Positions 62,215 through 64,000 of a stretch of DNA of 64,000 nt are shown one piece after another. Positions within the stretch are counted from its first letter, which is position 1. Each line of letters starts with the position of its first letter. The notes under the pieces were generated by a model that was not told the DNA's origin, did no database searches, and worked only from the letters and a program-made list of their open reading frames with translations. The translations under genes were made by a program, and so were the position numbers. This stretch comes from Fusobacterium necrogenes (GTDB lineage: Bacteria; Fusobacteriota; Fusobacteriia; Fusobacteriales; Fusobacteriaceae): NCBI RefSeq assembly GCF_900450765.1, contig NZ_UGGU01000003.1:248001-312000 (forward strand), given 5' to 3'.

Positions 62215-63395
62215 TGAAGATACTTCATTGTTCAGATATTCATTTAGGTAAAAGACCTTTTGGAACTAGGGAATTTTCAGAAAAAAGATACCTAGATTTT
62301 TTTAAAGCATTTGATGAAATGGTTGATATAGGTATATCAGAAAATGTGGAACTTCTCATTGTAGCAGGAGATCTATTTGATAAAAAAGAGTTATCACCAG
62401 ATACTTTAGAAAGGACAGAAAAAATTTTTCAAAAATTGAAAAATAAAGAGATTAAAGTTTTTTTGATAGAGGGGAATCATGATAATATAAATGGAAATGA
62501 TGAGATAAATTCCTGGTTAGGGTATCTTGAAAAAAAAGGTTTTGTGCATAGAGGAAAATATAAAATAAATAATAAAGAGTATAATTTTGAAAAATTTAGA
62601 ATAGGGGATGTAAATATCTATGGTCTAGGTTATCCTGGGTTTTTGATAGATGAAGTACTAGAAAAACTTAATTTTGAATTAAATGAAAATGAAAAAAATA
62701 TAGTTGTAGTCCACACTGCATTAGGAGGAAGTGAGTATTTACCTGGGCTTGCTGCAACTGAATCCATAAAAAATTTAAAGGATAAGGTAATATATATAGC
62801 TGGAGGGCATCTTCATTCTTATCAAGTATATCCTAAAGAGAAACCTTATTTTTTTATACCTGGTTCTTTGGAATATTGGAATATCTTAAATGAAAAAAGT
62901 AATAGAAAAGGTGGAATAATATTTGATACAGAGAGTGGAGAGTATAATTTTATAGAAATAACTCCTAGAAAGAGAATAGAAGTGAATTTTGAGTATCAAA
63001 AGGATGTTAAAGAGGAGTTTAAAAAGTTTTGTGATGAGTTAAAGCTTACTGGAGAGGAATTGGTAATAGTTAATATACAGATAAAAGAAAACGGTTTTGT
63101 AAATATTGCAGAGTTAGAAAGTATCTTAGAAAACTCTGGGGCATTGAAGGGATATATAAAGCTAAGATATTTGGATAGCATGGTGGGAGACATAATAAGT
63201 GAAAAAGGATACTATACTATAAAAGAAGCAGAAAAAAGAATAATTTCTGAGTGGGAGGATTTTAAAGATACAGATAAAATTTTAGAGTATCTACAAAAAT
63301 TTAAAGAATATCAAGAGGAAAGTGACAGGAAAGAAGATTTTCTCTCTCTTTTTGATAAAATGTTAGAGGAGGAGATAGGAATTGAGAATAAATAG
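62214..63395 (+). CDS. sbcD: nuclease SbcCD subunit D (Mre11-like)
   Basis: A 393-residue metallophosphoesterase that, with SbcC, cuts DNA hairpins and blocked ends. Metal-binding motifs are complete: CSDIHLGKRPFG, VAGDLFDKKE, IEGNHDNING, VVHTALGGSE and GGHLHSYQ. The start is a GTG (62214) overlapping the helicase stop by one base, so expression is coupled. The C-terminal capping region is rich in Glu/Lys, and the gene overlaps sbcC by 14 bp. Confidence 0.95.
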   Translation: MKILHCSDIHLGKRPFGTREFSEKRYLDFFKAFDEMVDIGISENVELLIVAGDLFDKKELSPDTLERTEKIFQKLKNKEIKVFLIEGNHDNINGNDEINSWLGYLEKKGFVHRGKYKINNKEYNFEKFRIGDVNIYGLGYPGFLIDEVLEKLNFELNENEKNIVVVHTALGGSEYLPGLAATESIKNLKDKVIYIAGGHLHSYQVYPKEKPYFFIPGSLEYWNILNEKSNRKGGIIFDTESGEYNFIEITPRKRIEVNFEYQKDVKEEFKKFCDELKLTGEELVIVNIQIKENGFVNIAELESILENSGALKGYIKLRYLDSMVGDIISEKGYYTIKEAEKRIISEWEDFKDTDKILEYLQKFKEYQEESDRKEDFLSLFDKMLEEEIGIENK

Positions 63396-64000
63396 AGTTT
63401 ATTTAGAGAATTATCGTGTTCATGAAAAATTAGAGATAGAATTTTCTAAAGGAATAAATCTTCTTCTAGGAGAAAATGGTAAGGGAAAATCTTCTATATT
63501 AGAAGCTATTGGTTATGCACTTTTTGATTCAGGACTCAGGACTAATAATCAAAAAGAAGCTATAAAATATGGGAAAAAATCAGCTAAGATAGAGATAGAT
63601 TTTTTAGGAATTGATAACAATGAGTATAAAGTAGTTAGGAGAATTCCAGGGGGGACTCAACTTTTTAGAGGAGATAAGGTATTAGAGGGAAGAGTTGAGA
63701 GGATAAAAGAGCTTTGCGGAATAAAGGGTGATATAAAAGATGTATATGACAATGTCATAGTTGCAAAACAAAATGAATTTATTTTAGCTTTCAAAGAGAG
63801 GGCAGCTGATAGAGAGAAAATATTTAATAGAGTATTCAATACTGATATATATACTAAGATTTATGAGGGATATTCTAGAGAGGTATCTACTGAGTATGAA
63901 AAAGAATTAGCTTTGGCGGAAAATAGTGTTATTAATATTTCAGAAGGTTTATTTGATTCTAAGGAAATAGAAGAAAAAATAGATTTTTTAGAGGAAAATT
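63382..64000 (+). CDS. sbcC: nuclease SbcCD subunit C (Rad50-like ATPase), N-terminal part
   Basis: The first 206 codons of the SMC-like ATPase SbcC; the rest lies beyond the window. The start is a TTG at 63382, behind AGGAGGAGATAGG and within the end of sbcD, giving MRINRVYLENYRVHEKLEIE. Walker A is GENGKGKSSILEAIGYALFD (residues 31-50). The Q-loop region is IVAKQNEFILAF, a Rad50/SbcC hallmark. The coiled coil begins near residue 165. Non-ATG start and the missing C terminus are why it escapes simple ORF calling. Confidence 0.92.
   Translation, partial: MRINRVYLENYRVHEKLEIEFSKGINLLLGENGKGKSSILEAIGYALFDSGLRTNNQKEAIKYGKKSAKIEIDFLGIDNNEYKVVRRIPGGTQLFRGDKVLEGRVERIKELCGIKGDIKDVYDNVIVAKQNEFILAFKERAADREKIFNRVFNTDIYTKIYEGYSREVSTEYEKELALAENSVINISEGLFDSKEIEEKIDFLEEN

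Overview
The base composition is very AT-rich, and the gene set combines butyryl-CoA dehydrogenase/Etf, threonine fermentation with a four-subunit 2-oxoacid:ferredoxin oxidoreductase, an outer-membrane beta-barrel protein, a heptosyltransferase-like GT9 and a glmS ribozyme. Together these point to a Fusobacterium (amino-acid-fermenting, Gram-negative anaerobe), most likely of the F. mortiferum/varium/ulcerans type. The species is inferred, not proven. No phage, CRISPR array, plasmid or rRNA genes were seen; there is one tRNA.

Layout: 0-1.9 kb holds the end of nadE, a small membrane protein and a frameshifted MerR regulator. 1.9-6.9 kb is a compact six-gene operon, prfA-prmC-queA-rsmD-xseB-ispA (translation termination, tRNA/rRNA modification, exonuclease VII, isoprenoid chain), in which PrmC carries a duplicated N-terminal domain. 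7-15 kb carries an outer-membrane protein, a DUF1846 protein, a GT9 glycosyltransferase, a solitary OLD-type nuclease, an L,D-transpeptidase-like protein, a split ThrE-type exporter and a tRNA methyltransferase. 15.2-23.4 kb is a metabolic block (GntP permease, LysR regulator, CoA-transferase, MaoC hydratase, butyryl-CoA dehydrogenase, EtfBA) that reads as uptake, CoA activation, dehydration and reduction of a 3-hydroxyacid, possibly 3-hydroxybutyrate to butyrate. 23.4-27.3 kb is ribozyme-controlled glmS and an aminopeptidase P. 27.3-33.2 kb is a threonine module: threonine ammonia-lyase, a DAACS symporter and a 2-oxoacid:ferredoxin oxidoreductase (subunit order G-D-A-B). 33.4-43.9 kb is mostly housekeeping: an acyltransferase, metG, galU, EamA and MATE transporters, CIRCE-controlled groES-groEL, GDPD and MgtC.

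44.1-55.3 kb is a defence island: an AAA ATPase/TOPRIM pair (AbiL/RloAB/PARIS-like) whose second gene carries an apparent nonsense mutation; a 1600-residue single-chain type ISP restriction-modification enzyme; a three-gene short type II CBASS (CD-NTase, E2-like protein, S-4TM pore effector); and an Mrr-type endonuclease. It ends at two related hairpins and tRNA-Leu(CAA). The last 8.5 kb holds a transposase-derived protein that seems to have lost its catalytic residues and lies divergent to a PTS EIICB gene, a DUF1275 protein, and a repair operon of UvrD-like helicase/nuclease, sbcD and the start of sbcC.

Functional calls rest on reading motifs in the translated sequence. No database search was run.
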